Shown here piece after piece: positions 35,571 to 44,647 of a DNA stretch of 64,000 nt. The stretch covers positions 62,001 to 126,000 of the forward strand of contig DGVD01000015.1 of the NCBI GenBank assembly GCA_002395835.1, given 5' to 3'. A program made the translations under genes and the position numbers. The notes below the pieces were generated by a model. That model saw only the letters and a list, made by a program, of their open reading frames with translations. It had not been told where the DNA came from and did no database searches. The DNA is from Bacteroidales bacterium UBA4293. Its GTDB lineage: Bacteria > Bacteroidota > Bacteroidia > Bacteroidales > Bacteroidaceae. Numbering within the stretch: position 1 is the first letter of the stretch; each line of letters opens with the position of its first letter.

Positions 35571-36407
35571 TTAAACATTTTTTTCCAGCGCAGCTATACG
35601 GTCGCTGATTTCCTTAATTGCCTGTTGGTACTGTTCTTCAGATGGAACTCCATGATGCCAAGAAGCTACGTTTTCCATGAAACTTACACCCTTTCCCTTG
35701 GTAGTCTCACTGACAATGAGATGAGGTTTTCCATTTACGAAGTCTATTCCAGCAAAAGTGTCCAAAATACACTGCATATCATCACCATTCATGCTTACCA
35801 CATCCCATCCAAAAGCTGTCCAACGATCATGAATGTTATCTATAGCCATTATATCTTCAGTATTTCCACTAATTTGAAGGTGGTTCCGGTCGATGATAGC
35901 TACCAGATTGTCCAATTTATATTGATGAGCAGACATTGCAGCCTCATAAATAGAGCCTTCACCTTGCTCACCGTCTCCCATAAGAACGTAAGTTTTCCAA
36001 CTTTCTTTGTTCATCTTAGCAGCGATTGCCATACCCACACCAATGCCAAGTCCATGACCCAATGCACCTGAGTTTACTTCTATTCCATCTACTTCTATTG
36101 TGGGATGCCCAGAAAGAATGCTGCCGAATTGTCCTAAAGTATCCAAAACTTCAGGTTTCAGAAAACCTGCATCTTCCAAAACCACATATAAAGATTCAAC
36201 ACAGTGACCTTTACTCAGAATAAAGCGGTCACGCTGTGGATCATCCTTAAGGGCAGGAGAAATATTCATCTGTTTTGCATAGAGGGCTGTCAACACATTC
36301 AAACAAGACAAATCTCCGCCAATGTGACCAGCCTTTGCTTTATACACAACCTCTATTAACCTTTTACGGTTTTTTTCGGTCTTAATAATAAGGTCTTTCG
36401 TTTCCAT
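35571..36407 (-). CDS. Transketolase N-terminal subunit (candidate AptA)
   Basis: 278 residues from the ATG at 36407 (METKDLIIKTEKNRK); an in-frame ATG 54 bases upstream adds an unlike extension and is rejected. The thiamine-diphosphate-binding half carries KAGHIGGDLSCLNVL, SKGHCVESLYV, GALGHGLGIGVGMA and the GDG...N cofactor motif from GDGEQGEGSIYE to IDRNHLQISG. It forms an active enzyme with the next gene product. It is the first gene of the operon, which runs through the kinase, isomerase, permease and SusC/SusD. A -7 box and 10-bp-period CGAAAG repeats lie upstream, pointing to control by a DeoR-type protein. Confidence 0.9.
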   Translation of the reverse strand: METKDLIIKTEKNRKRLIEVVYKAKAGHIGGDLSCLNVLTALYAKQMNISPALKDDPQRDRFILSKGHCVESLYVVLEDAGFLKPEVLDTLGQFGSILSGHPTIEVDGIEVNSGALGHGLGIGVGMAIAAKMNKESWKTYVLMGDGEQGEGSIYEAAMSAHQYKLDNLVAIIDRNHLQISGNTEDIMAIDNIHDRWTAFGWDVVSMNGDDMQCILDTFAGIDFVNGKPHLIVSETTKGKGVSFMENVASWHHGVPSEEQYQQAIKEISDRIAALEKNV

Positions 36408-36514
36408 CTTTACGTATTTCGATTTTTCATTTTGCAAATAAAACAAAAGAAATCGAAACACAATTAGATGTGGGATAGAAAAAAGAAATTATTAACCTTT
36501 ATTAAGGGATTAGA

Positions 36515-36540
36515 GAGTTAACTTGACAAAGAGTTAACTT
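36515..36540. repeat. 16-bp-period direct repeat GAGTTAACTT in the operon leader
   Basis: GAGTTAACTT occurs at 36515-36524 and 36531-36540; each copy contains the palindrome AGTTAACT. It lies in the predicted 5' leader of the transketolase operon, between the -7 box and the start codon. An extra protein-binding site or mRNA element is possible. Confidence 0.45.
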
Positions 36541-36566
36541 TTATTCACAATAAAGGAAGAGGTTCA

Positions 36567-36574
36567 CAAATTTA
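36567..36574 (-). promoter_or_regulatory. Bacteroidales -7 box for the transketolase operon
   Basis: The minus strand reads TAAATTTG, matching TAnnTTTG. It implies a leader of about 150 nt before the start at 36407. Confidence 0.45.
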
Positions 36575-36581
36575 AAGAAAG

Positions 36582-36600
36582 AAACGAAAGCAAACGAAAG
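36582..36600. promoter_or_regulatory. Candidate operator: two AAACGAAAG sites 10 bp apart
   Basis: AAACGAAAG occurs at 36582-36590 and 36592-36600, one DNA turn apart, just upstream of the -7 box where a repressor could block RNA polymerase. Related CGAAA-type repeats stand at the DeoR gene promoter at 8041-8179, and more TTTCG/CGAAA sites occur at 36417-36421 and 36452-36458. Confidence 0.5.
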
Positions 36601-36626
36601 TTATCTTTCTATATAAAACACAAGTA

Positions 36627-38366
36627 TTAAACACGCAAACAAAGTATGGTTATATCATCGTTTTGCACAGCCCCTTCCGTAAATGTAGCCACAGATCTAA
36701 GCACACTATCTGTCAATTCCTGCATTGGAGTTCCCGAAGGAGCATCTTTCAAGGTCTTCAATAAAGAAGCTTCACCCCAATATTCTTGTTGAAGGTTCTG
36801 CGCCTCTGTCACGCCATCAGTATAAAGGAATAGGGCATCACCAGGATTTAATTGAATCTCCTGAATGCGATATTCTGCTTCACTGAAAGCACCAGTCGGG
36901 ATATCAACCTCTGCCACAAGATAATCAGTCTTATCCTTCTGTAACCAGACTGGATAATTATGCCCAGCATTACAAAACTCCAGCTTGAGCGTCTTTAAAT
37001 CCAAGACACCTAAGAAAAGTGTACAAAACATACTTTTTTTATTCCCTTCTGCCAATTCCAAATTAATAGATTTGGTAATAAGAGCTGGATCCTTAGTATG
37101 ACGTCCTATATGACGGAAAAGATGACAAACTACAGTCATGAAAAGTGCTGCAGGGACTCCTTTTCCTGAAACATCACCTATACAGAAGAACAAATGATCC
37201 TCAAATATAAAAAAGTCATATAAATCTCCACCAACAATCCTAGCTGGTTTCTGCATTCCATATATGTCCACGTCCTCCCTATCTGGAAAGACCTTAGGAA
37301 GTAATCCTTGTTGTATTTCTGATGCAATAGCCAAATCCCTTTCCATAGATGCATTTTTCTCAGTCGAGGTCTTCAAATCATTAATATAATCTACCAATTT
37401 GACCTGCATCCGACGAAAACTATTCCTCAAGTGTTTGATTTCTGTATTTGCCCATACCTTAGGAAGCTCTGCACTGAAGTCCCCATTGGAAACCGCATTG
37501 GCTGCATCCGTGATCTTCTGCAAAGGCCTTATATGCCAACGAACAATAAATATAATAGCCAATGAAAGTATTAGAAAAAGAACACTAGTGACTATATACA
37601 CTATCAATTTCAGTATTTGAGTAATTCTACTTTCCTCATCAAATTTTACCCTTCCATTAATAGTCCATCCCATATCCTCTATTTTGCTATTCATAGATAG
37701 GGAGCCATGCATATCGCTTTCTTTCATGTCTTTTGTGGCATGAGTCATGACTAAAGTACTATCCCAATGGCAAAGATAAAGGCCATTTGAATCCTCTATA
37801 TTATAATAAAAGGTAAGGTCACTGACTCCATCCTTTGCCTGACTGGAAGTAAACTGATAGTCGCTGCAAAGAATGGCATACACTTTCTTTTGGAAATTAA
37901 TTAAAGGAACCATACATGTAACAGTAGGGTTAGGCTTCCCTCCCTGAATAGATTTCAAATAAGCCTGGCTCCATACCAAAAATTTGCCTTCCCTAATTAA
38001 CTTGCCACAATCATCCAATTCTACCGGAAGTTTTTCCCCAGGAAGGATATAAGCACTGTTTAAATTGCTCTTAACTTTTAGACTGTCTACCAAACCTCTC
38101 TGCTGAAATGACGTAAGCTCCCTACCCTGGACAGCTAAGGCTGCAATACGCAAGGTATTTTCTATCCGAAAGATTTGGTTGCTTATTCTTTCTGATATAA
38201 TCCGACTTTCTGTCACACCATCACGTGTATTACTTACCCCTTGAATGGCGGATGAAATTCCTGCAATGAAAAGATTGCCAAATACTGCCATCACCACTAA
38301 AAGAATCAGAATGATGCGCAATGACAGGGACGTATAAATTCGCTTTAGCTTCTGGAAAAATGACAT
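36627..38366 (-). CDS. Membrane-anchored SpoIIE-type PP2C phosphatase with HAMP domain
   Basis: 579 residues. A first membrane helix (about 17-38) and a second (about 255-282) flank an extracytoplasmic sensor region of about 200 residues. A HAMP segment (HIRPLQKITDAANAVSNGDF) and a short coiled coil lead into the PP2C/SpoIIE phosphatase domain: IASEIQQGLLPK, the metal-binding aspartates in IVGGDLYDFF and CIGDVSGKGVPAALFM, and the C-terminal NDDITILCLRV. Such RsbU-like proteins dephosphorylate anti-sigma-antagonist partners in response to a signal. No anti-sigma, antagonist or sigma gene lies nearby, so the partner is encoded elsewhere. The gene stands alone between the two sugar loci, with its own promoter box inside an inverted repeat. 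Confidence 0.9.
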   Translation of the reverse strand: MSFFQKLKRIYTSLSLRIILILLVVMAVFGNLFIAGISSAIQGVSNTRDGVTESRIISERISNQIFRIENTLRIAALAVQGRELTSFQQRGLVDSLKVKSNLNSAYILPGEKLPVELDDCGKLIREGKFLVWSQAYLKSIQGGKPNPTVTCMVPLINFQKKVYAILCSDYQFTSSQAKDGVSDLTFYYNIEDSNGLYLCHWDSTLVMTHATKDMKESDMHGSLSMNSKIEDMGWTINGRVKFDEESRITQILKLIVYIVTSVLFLILSLAIIFIVRWHIRPLQKITDAANAVSNGDFSAELPKVWANTEIKHLRNSFRRMQVKLVDYINDLKTSTEKNASMERDLAIASEIQQGLLPKVFPDREDVDIYGMQKPARIVGGDLYDFFIFEDHLFFCIGDVSGKGVPAALFMTVVCHLFRHIGRHTKDPALITKSINLELAEGNKKSMFCTLFLGVLDLKTLKLEFCNAGHNYPVWLQKDKTDYLVAEVDIPTGAFSEAEYRIQEIQLNPGDALFLYTDGVTEAQNLQQEYWGEASLLKTLKDAPSGTPMQELTDSVLRSVATFTEGAVQNDDITILCLRV

Positions 38367-38377
38367 AGCAAGATATT

Positions 38378-38417
38378 AAGACTTTGTGCAAAAATAATAA
38401 AATTTGCACAAAGTCTT
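38378..38417. repeat. Long inverted repeat containing the phosphatase promoter
   Basis: AAGACTTTGTGCAAA (38378-38392) and its perfect reverse complement (38403-38417) are separated by 10 bp. The minus-strand -7 box TATTTTTG (38389-38396) lies inside it, giving a leader of about 15-20 nt for the phosphatase gene. The hairpin lies beyond the GH32 stop (38437) but lacks a T-run on the minus strand, so it could be a weak terminator or a palindromic protein-binding site. Confidence 0.55.
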
Positions 38418-38436
38418 AAAAAAAACAGAAAAGAAC

Positions 38437-40449
38437 TTATTCCATTACACTTCCTTTTATAGGGTAGAAGTCAATTGATTTCACAATAGCTTTTCCACCT
38501 AAACTATAAAATTCAATGCCTGTGCTTCCTTCAGAAGGATAAATCTTATTAGAGATACAAGTTTCACCACCATTTCCAAATACCTCTACAGAACAATTAT
38601 CCACAAAAACGTGAAGCTTAATCGTCTTATATCGGTTTTTCATTGGGCCATGAAATACTGCACCATGGAAATCGATGAAGCTATTCAGACCACTAAACCT
38701 ACGATCAAAGAAAAGATCCTCTTCATGTATTTTGTAGCCAATGGTGGTTTTCTCTCCATTTCCTACGCAAAGCCTCAAACCCACTTCCTCGGCATTGACA
38801 TTTTGGAACTCAACAATCATCTCATAACGATTATTCTCCGGCTTCAACTTCTTGGGAGCCCAAATACCTTCAAAGACTTCTCCTTTATAAGAGGCACCCT
38901 TTCCACGCAGACTCTGAAGCTCCTGGATAGGCTCCTGCACCAACCTGATACCTTCTGGAAACATTTTTAATTTCACTTCACGTGGTATAGATTGAATACC
39001 ACTTACTGGCTCTATACCATTGTATCTCCATGACCCCATCCAAGCAGTCCAGATAGTTCTCTTTTCTGAAGGAGAATAGGTGTTCCAAGAACGTACGGCA
39101 AAGAAATCCTGACCATAATCAAACCAAAAGGCTTTCTGAGGTTCCATCTTCCTAATTTCATCACACAACATGACATGGTCTACATATAAATAAGTACTAC
39201 CATCAGTCATTTCATCCATCAACTGTATTCTGGCACGTTTTCCCCTGTATTCAGAAACATCCCATCCAGCCCATTGCATACTACTGGCATTTCTTCCTGT
39301 TTCTGAACGGACCACCTTTCCATCAACAATCAAATTTATGCCGCTTTTTCCAGGGCTATAAGAACCCCCTATCTTAAAATTAATATAGTTTTTAGTTATG
39401 GTGAATTCCGGTGAAGTAATCTTCCCTGATGAGTGCCCTTCCTTGTGGTAACTGTCCGCATAATATCTTCCAACTCTACCCATAACAGCCCCTTGTCTGT
39501 AAAGAGATATATCTGTAGGAGTTTCAACGAAGGCATCTCCCTCCATATCCCACTCATCTATACCATGTTCAAAATCAAACAAGACTTCGCCCTTTGGTAT
39601 GTCATCATAAGTAAGTTGTTGCGCAAAATCCTTATCCAATTTAAAACGTGTTCCATCGAAGTCGCCTATAAAATACTGCCCTGTATAAGGCTGAACGCTC
39701 AATGCTATTACCCATTTTACTTTGTTGGGATTCCCATCTACTTCCAAAGGGAAGAAGTCTACGCATTCCCAAACCCCATTAGTTGCACCCCATGGCCCAA
39801 AGTCGCTCATGAAAGTCCAATCTATCAAGTTCTTTGAGCAGAAGAACTTTACTTTAGGAGCCTCTGCCCAACCAATGACCATAATCCATTTTTGTGTCTC
39901 TTCATGCCAGAAAATTTTTGGATCTCTTATTTCTCTAGAATTGATATTCAAAACTGGATTCTTCTCTTCGTAACGTGTCCAGGTTTCTCCTTGATCTGTA
40001 CTATAAGACATCCTAATAACCTGGGTCCTAAATGGCTCTACTTCATTGTGATAATAAGCTAACCATGCATTCTTTCCGAATCCAGCTACATTTTTCTCGT
40101 CTACTACTATAGAACCAGAACCTCCTAAACGGGTTTTAGAAAGTTCAAGGCGGACTTTATCTTTTTCTTCTGAGCTAAGATTTGGATCGGCCATCTTAGC
40201 ATACAATGAAGACAATTTAGCTACAACATCTGTAGCCTTCCAATGCACAAAATCTGTCCCATAGTATCTTCCCCAGGCATTGTAGTAATTTCCATTGAAG
40301 AAGAACAATCCAGTGGGGTCTCCTGAAGGATAAAAGTGATAACCTGGATTAAATCTGACAAACTCAGGCTTTTGAGACCTAAATTGAGAATAAGCACATG
40401 TACTTATAAAAAGACATATGAAAGTTAAAAATAAAGACTTCCTTTTCAT
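38437..40449 (-). CDS. GH32 fructan hydrolase with inserted beta-sandwich module
   Basis: 670 residues, signal peptide ending in CAYSQ. The GH32 five-blade propeller keeps its catalytic residues: nucleophile D44 in PSGDPTG (the family norm is WMNDPNG), the transition-state RDP at 175-177 and acid/base E228 in VWECV. Residues about 283-425 are an insertion (FDFEHGIDEWDMEGD to LYVDHVMLCDE) resembling a carbohydrate-binding jelly roll between propeller blades. The C-terminal GH32 sandwich includes LHVFVDNCSVEVFGN. GH32 enzymes cleave beta-fructosides such as levan, inulin and sucrose. A remnant of a second GH32 lies 19 bp upstream, so this gene belongs to the decaying fructan locus. The altered nucleophile motif may mean a changed substrate. 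Confidence 0.9.
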   Translation of the reverse strand: MKRKSLFLTFICLFISTCAYSQFRSQKPEFVRFNPGYHFYPSGDPTGLFFFNGNYYNAWGRYYGTDFVHWKATDVVAKLSSLYAKMADPNLSSEEKDKVRLELSKTRLGGSGSIVVDEKNVAGFGKNAWLAYYHNEVEPFRTQVIRMSYSTDQGETWTRYEEKNPVLNINSREIRDPKIFWHEETQKWIMVIGWAEAPKVKFFCSKNLIDWTFMSDFGPWGATNGVWECVDFFPLEVDGNPNKVKWVIALSVQPYTGQYFIGDFDGTRFKLDKDFAQQLTYDDIPKGEVLFDFEHGIDEWDMEGDAFVETPTDISLYRQGAVMGRVGRYYADSYHKEGHSSGKITSPEFTITKNYINFKIGGSYSPGKSGINLIVDGKVVRSETGRNASSMQWAGWDVSEYRGKRARIQLMDEMTDGSTYLYVDHVMLCDEIRKMEPQKAFWFDYGQDFFAVRSWNTYSPSEKRTIWTAWMGSWRYNGIEPVSGIQSIPREVKLKMFPEGIRLVQEPIQELQSLRGKGASYKGEVFEGIWAPKKLKPENNRYEMIVEFQNVNAEEVGLRLCVGNGEKTTIGYKIHEEDLFFDRRFSGLNSFIDFHGAVFHGPMKNRYKTIKLHVFVDNCSVEVFGNGGETCISNKIYPSEGSTGIEFYSLGGKAIVKSIDFYPIKGSVME

Positions 40450-40468
40450 AGCTAGTTTTTATATTTCA

Positions 40469-40862
40469 TTAAAAATTTGTCTGGACAAGAGCTGAATCCA
40501 ACTGATAGACATTTCCACTCACATGAACTTTTTCAGCATTACCCTCCCACTCTATCAGCGTACTATTCTCTAAGGCTGTAAATATACGAGTGGTAAATGC
40601 ATCTTTTCCATTAATAAATCCTTCTACAACAGATCCGTCAATGAAAAGATTCAGTTTTAACACCCCTGACTTTGGCATTTCATACACATCTTCACGGACA
40701 GCATTAGGCACATAAGGCAGCAAACTGGAATGAGTCTGATCTACTACCAGCATTTGATATAAGCACATTGCTCCTATCATCAAATCCCCAATGAAATTGA
40801 GCAAAAAGGTCCTAAGGAACTATCATTAAAGCCCCTAGCAGGAAAAACATTATTCTTATCAT
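40469..40862 (-). pseudogene. GH32 remnant (signal peptide plus C-terminal sandwich)
   Basis: An ATG at 40862 begins a signal-peptide-like MIRIMFFLLGALMIVP that hits a stop at 40812-40814. From about 40810 another frame encodes a GH32 C-terminal sandwich: LNLFIDGSVVEGFING and DAFTTRIF match the usual FIDGSSVEVFIN and SRIF motifs of the family. The whole catalytic propeller of about 350 residues is missing. The simplest reading is a large internal deletion with a frame change. An ATG at 40804 could in principle make 111 residues, but with no active site. It fits the loss of SusC and SusD from the same locus. Confidence 0.75.
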
Positions 40863-40875
40863 GTTATTCCTAAAA

Positions 40876-43623
40876 TTATTTCTTTCCTATTTTTTTTTGA
40901 ATATCTAAAGGACTCTCACCGAAATAGTCCTTATAACATTTACTAAAATATGAAGGTGAACTAAAACCTACCTCATAGGCAATTTCGGATATATTCTTGT
41001 CGGTTGTAGTCAACAATTTACGTGACAGTTTAAGCCGTGTTATGCGAACCAATTCATTAGGTGCATACCCTGTCAGGGATTTCGTCTTACGATAGAACTG
41101 GACTCGGCTGAAACCCATTTCATCACTTAAGTCATCAATATTCAACTTGGAATTTCGCAAGTTATTATTGATAAGAGAACGAAGTTTATCTACAAAATCT
41201 TGTTCCATAGAACTTATCTCTTCTTTCTCCATAGTAGAAGAGCCATCGGTAAAGAAATTCTTTAAACGAAGATGATTCTCTAGCAAGTTGCGTAAGCGAA
41301 CTTTAAGCAGTTGAGCACTAAAAGGCTTGGATATATAGGAATCCGCTCCACATTCATAGCCCTCTATCTTTTGTTCATCCATCGCATAAGCCGTGAGCAT
41401 CATGACAGGGATATGGGAAGTTTGAGGTTCACTCTTTAAATGACGGCAGCATTCCATTCCATTCATAATCGGCATCATAACATCGCAAATAATGGCATCA
41501 GGCACATATTTCAATGCCATTTTCAGACCTTCCTTTCCATTTGCAGCTTCTATAACCAGATACTCTTCATCCAATAGCATTTTAACATAGTCACGGACAT
41601 CCTGATTGTCATCAATGATAAGCACAACTTCCTTTTCTGTTTTCTCCAATTCAGGCAAATATGTTTTCAAACTTTCCTGATCCGCTTCCATCAATGCACC
41701 TTCTTTTAAAGTATCCATTGCCTGATTACGTTGTAAGTCTGCCTCCAACTCTCCTTCTTGGCGCATTGGTAGCTGTATCGTAAATGTAGTTCCTACTGAC
41801 TGTCGACTTTCTACTTGAACAGTACCTTTGTGCATCTCTGCAAACGCCTTAACCAAAGCTAGGCCTATACCTGAACCTGCATGATGAACATCCACCTGAT
41901 AAAAATTCTCAAAGATATGTTTCACATGCTCGCTTGACATTCCTACTCCTGTGTCTTTTACTACAAGTTCCATCCATAGCTGGCCTTCCTTTAAAAAATT
42001 GGACAACAATACCTTTATTTTTCCGTTTTCAGGAGTAAATTTAAATGCATTGGAAAGCAGATTATAGAGAGAACGCTCCATTTTTTCTGAATCAGCCACC
42101 ATAAGATAAGGATTCTCACTTTCCTTTACCTCTACTGTGAAATTTATATGCTTGCGCTCTGCCAAGGTGTCGAATGCCTCAGACCAGTTCCTAACTTTTT
42201 CAGCAATATTGAATTCAGACAGATGTAAAGTCAACTTCCCACTTTCAAACTTACGGAAATCTAGAGTCTGGTTCACAAGGCGTAACAAAACCGTTACGTT
42301 TTTCTGAATGATATTCATGAGGAATTGTTCATCCTCATTTAAATTCTTGCTTTCTTTCAACTGATTGACAGGGTCGGCTATCAAGGTAAGTGGAGTACGG
42401 AAATCGTGAGAAACATTCGTAAAGAAAGCTAATTTGGCACGAGTAGCATCTTCCAACTGTTTAGAAAGTTCTACCAACTGATCACGTTGCTTTTCTATTT
42501 CCTTATTCCGCTTCTGTAAAAGCTGGTTGATTCTGTTCTTTTCCCAATACGCATATAAAGCTATCGCAAACAATCCAATCAAAAGGGCAAGGATTATTAC
42601 AACAGCTATCAATAGCAGTCTTTGCGTATTCAAACGATGAAAATAGGTATCCACCCTACTTGACAAGTCATAGACTTTAGCAGTTTCTTCTTGAATTAGC
42701 TCAGCCTGCATCATCATAATATGAGCATTGGTAGAATCCACAACTGCCGTATTCAACGTAATTTCCTTCTCGAAAGGACGAGCATGAAGAATATCGGAAG
42801 CTACCTGTATGACCCGTTCACCACCCGTAGGGTAAATCACAGTAGCAAGCATCTTCTTGTTCAGCACCTGTTCCACACCCCATCCAGGACTGGTCAAGGC
42901 ATCTACGCCTATAAACTTTACCTTTTGTTGGAGATTATGCTTTTCTGCTGCTTTTATTGCACCTATAGCCATCCGGTCATTATGAGCAGCCAGTAAGGTA
43001 ATGTCAGGATGTACCTGGAATACACTATCCATAACATGTTCAGCAGTTTCCATCAACCAATCGGCTGCTACACTTCCTACAATTTCTGCATTTTCCAAGG
43101 GTTCCACCACCTTCATGAAACCTCTATTTCGCTCTATCTCTGAAGAAGAACTAGGCAGACCTTTCAAATTAAAGACTTTTTCCGGATGATTTTTACACAA
43201 TGCTGCTATATACCCACCCAACTCTTCACCAATCTGTACATTATCTGCCCCAATAAATGCTGTGTACTTATTGGAATTTATTTTTCGGTCTATCACAATA
43301 ACCGGAATTCCAGCATCATAGGCCTCAGATACAATAGGTGTTATGGCATCGGTTTCATTCGGAGAGACAATCAGCAAATCCACTTTCTTATCCAAAAAAT
43401 ATCGGATATCCTCTATCTGCTTCTTACTGTCATCTTTCACGGAACGGATTTCCAATTCCATGTTACGTTCTACTGCTGCTTGACGAAGCATCTCCTCATT
43501 CTGTTTGTTACGCCACTCATCTTGGCTGCATTGAGAAACACCTATCAGAAACTTATCCTCTGGTTGGGAACAAGACCAAAGAAGAGTTATTGAAAGTATC
43601 AAAAAAAGGATTCGACTCTTCAT
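40876..43623 (-). CDS. Hybrid two-component system regulator with sugar-binding sensor (fructose-type)
   Basis: 915 residues. An N-terminal signal/anchor is followed by a periplasmic type-I sugar-binding domain (about 24-310, LIGVSQCSQDEWRNKQN, FIGADNVQIGEELG, HNDRMAIGAIKAAE), like ribose-binding proteins. A membrane helix (about 335-360) and coiled coil precede the histidine kinase (H406 in FTNVSHDFRTPL; N box NLLSNAFKFTPENG; ATP lid region GIGLALVKAFAEMHKGT). A receiver domain has phospho-acceptor D714 (ICDVMMP), and an AraC-type DNA-binding domain ends the protein. This layout matches the fructose-sensing regulator of Bacteroides fructan loci, and the neighbouring GH32, fructokinase and MFS genes agree. 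All catalytic residues are intact, so the regulator appears functional even though its locus has lost genes. Confidence 0.95.
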   Translation of the reverse strand: MKSRILFLILSITLLWSCSQPEDKFLIGVSQCSQDEWRNKQNEEMLRQAAVERNMELEIRSVKDDSKKQIEDIRYFLDKKVDLLIVSPNETDAITPIVSEAYDAGIPVIVIDRKINSNKYTAFIGADNVQIGEELGGYIAALCKNHPEKVFNLKGLPSSSSEIERNRGFMKVVEPLENAEIVGSVAADWLMETAEHVMDSVFQVHPDITLLAAHNDRMAIGAIKAAEKHNLQQKVKFIGVDALTSPGWGVEQVLNKKMLATVIYPTGGERVIQVASDILHARPFEKEITLNTAVVDSTNAHIMMMQAELIQEETAKVYDLSSRVDTYFHRLNTQRLLLIAVVIILALLIGLFAIALYAYWEKNRINQLLQKRNKEIEKQRDQLVELSKQLEDATRAKLAFFTNVSHDFRTPLTLIADPVNQLKESKNLNEDEQFLMNIIQKNVTVLLRLVNQTLDFRKFESGKLTLHLSEFNIAEKVRNWSEAFDTLAERKHINFTVEVKESENPYLMVADSEKMERSLYNLLSNAFKFTPENGKIKVLLSNFLKEGQLWMELVVKDTGVGMSSEHVKHIFENFYQVDVHHAGSGIGLALVKAFAEMHKGTVQVESRQSVGTTFTIQLPMRQEGELEADLQRNQAMDTLKEGALMEADQESLKTYLPELEKTEKEVVLIIDDNQDVRDYVKMLLDEEYLVIEAANGKEGLKMALKYVPDAIICDVMMPIMNGMECCRHLKSEPQTSHIPVMMLTAYAMDEQKIEGYECGADSYISKPFSAQLLKVRLRNLLENHLRLKNFFTDGSSTMEKEEISSMEQDFVDKLRSLINNNLRNSKLNIDDLSDEMGFSRVQFYRKTKSLTGYAPNELVRITRLKLSRKLLTTTDKNISEIAYEVGFSSPSYFSKCYKDYFGESPLDIQKKIGKK

Positions 43624-43742
43624 ACACCTGCAATTTGTATTTTATACAGCATAAATTTGAAGGTAAACAGCCCCGTATCCTCTTAAAATATTAAAGAGAA
43701 CACAGGGCAAATACATAAACCAAAACACCCATGAAGGTATAT

Positions 43743-44621
43743 TTAAATGTCTTTCAACTCATCTGGCAATATAGGCATGGCCCCTTTTTGAGTACATACA
43801 TATGCAGATACGCTGACAGCTAGTTTGTGAGCTTCGGGTACAGATTTACCTTTCAAAATAGCACTACAGAATGCCGAAGTGAAAGAGTCACCTGCACCAA
43901 CGGTGTCGGCCACTTCTACTTTAGGTGTTTCTTGGAAAGAAACCACACCAGGAGTAAATACATAGCTGCCATTCACTCCACAAGTAAGAATCAACATTTT
44001 CAGATTATACTTGGCAAGCATAATCCAGCACTTGTTCTCTAGATCAATGCCAGGGTAACCAAACATACGGCTAATAGTAACCAGCTCCTCATCATTTATC
44101 TTCAGGATATTACAATGGCGCATAGATTCCTGGATAACTTCTTTGGAATAAAATTCTTGACGTAGATTGATATCGAAGATTCTCAACGTATCTTTCTGAG
44201 GCATAGTTTCCAAGAATTTTTTGATGGTAGCACGGGAAACAGGACTTCGCTGAGCCAAAGAACCAAAACAAACAGCTTTAGTGTTCTTGGCTATTTCCTC
44301 AATGGCAGGAGTCCAAGGAATGTTGTCGTATGCCACACCTTCCTTGATGTCATAAGTAGGAACACCAGCACTATCCAACTCTACCATAACACGGCCAGTG
44401 GGGTACTGCGTCTTCTCCAAATGAACCTTCATCTTCTTTTCAGCCAATTGCTCCAAAATTTCTTCACCCCATTTGTCCTCACCGATAGCACTTACTGCAC
44501 AACCATTCAAACCGAACTGAGTAGCATGATATGCAAAATTAGCAGGTGCACCACCTAATTTCTTACCTTCTGGGAGCACGTCAAATAAAATTTCTCCCAA
44601 GCCTACTATATAATTTTCCAT
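43743..44621 (-). CDS. PfkB-family fructokinase
   Basis: 292 residues. The N-terminal GLGEILFDVLPEGKKLGGAPANFAYHA sugar-binding block and the C-terminal anion-hole motif DTVGAGDSFTSAFCSAIL with the catalytic aspartate define a ribokinase/PfkB sugar kinase of the fructokinase type. It phosphorylates fructose with ATP in the cytoplasm. It is the third gene of a unit GH32-MFS-kinase (26 bp after the MFS gene), which supports fructose as substrate. Length and motifs are normal. Confidence 0.93.
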   Translation of the reverse strand: MENYIVGLGEILFDVLPEGKKLGGAPANFAYHATQFGLNGCAVSAIGEDKWGEEILEQLAEKKMKVHLEKTQYPTGRVMVELDSAGVPTYDIKEGVAYDNIPWTPAIEEIAKNTKAVCFGSLAQRSPVSRATIKKFLETMPQKDTLRIFDINLRQEFYSKEVIQESMRHCNILKINDEELVTISRMFGYPGIDLENKCWIMLAKYNLKMLILTCGVNGSYVFTPGVVSFQETPKVEVADTVGAGDSFTSAFCSAILKGKSVPEAHKLAVSVSAYVCTQKGAMPILPDELKDI

Positions 44622-44647
44622 GATTAATACAATGTTATAAGGTTATA

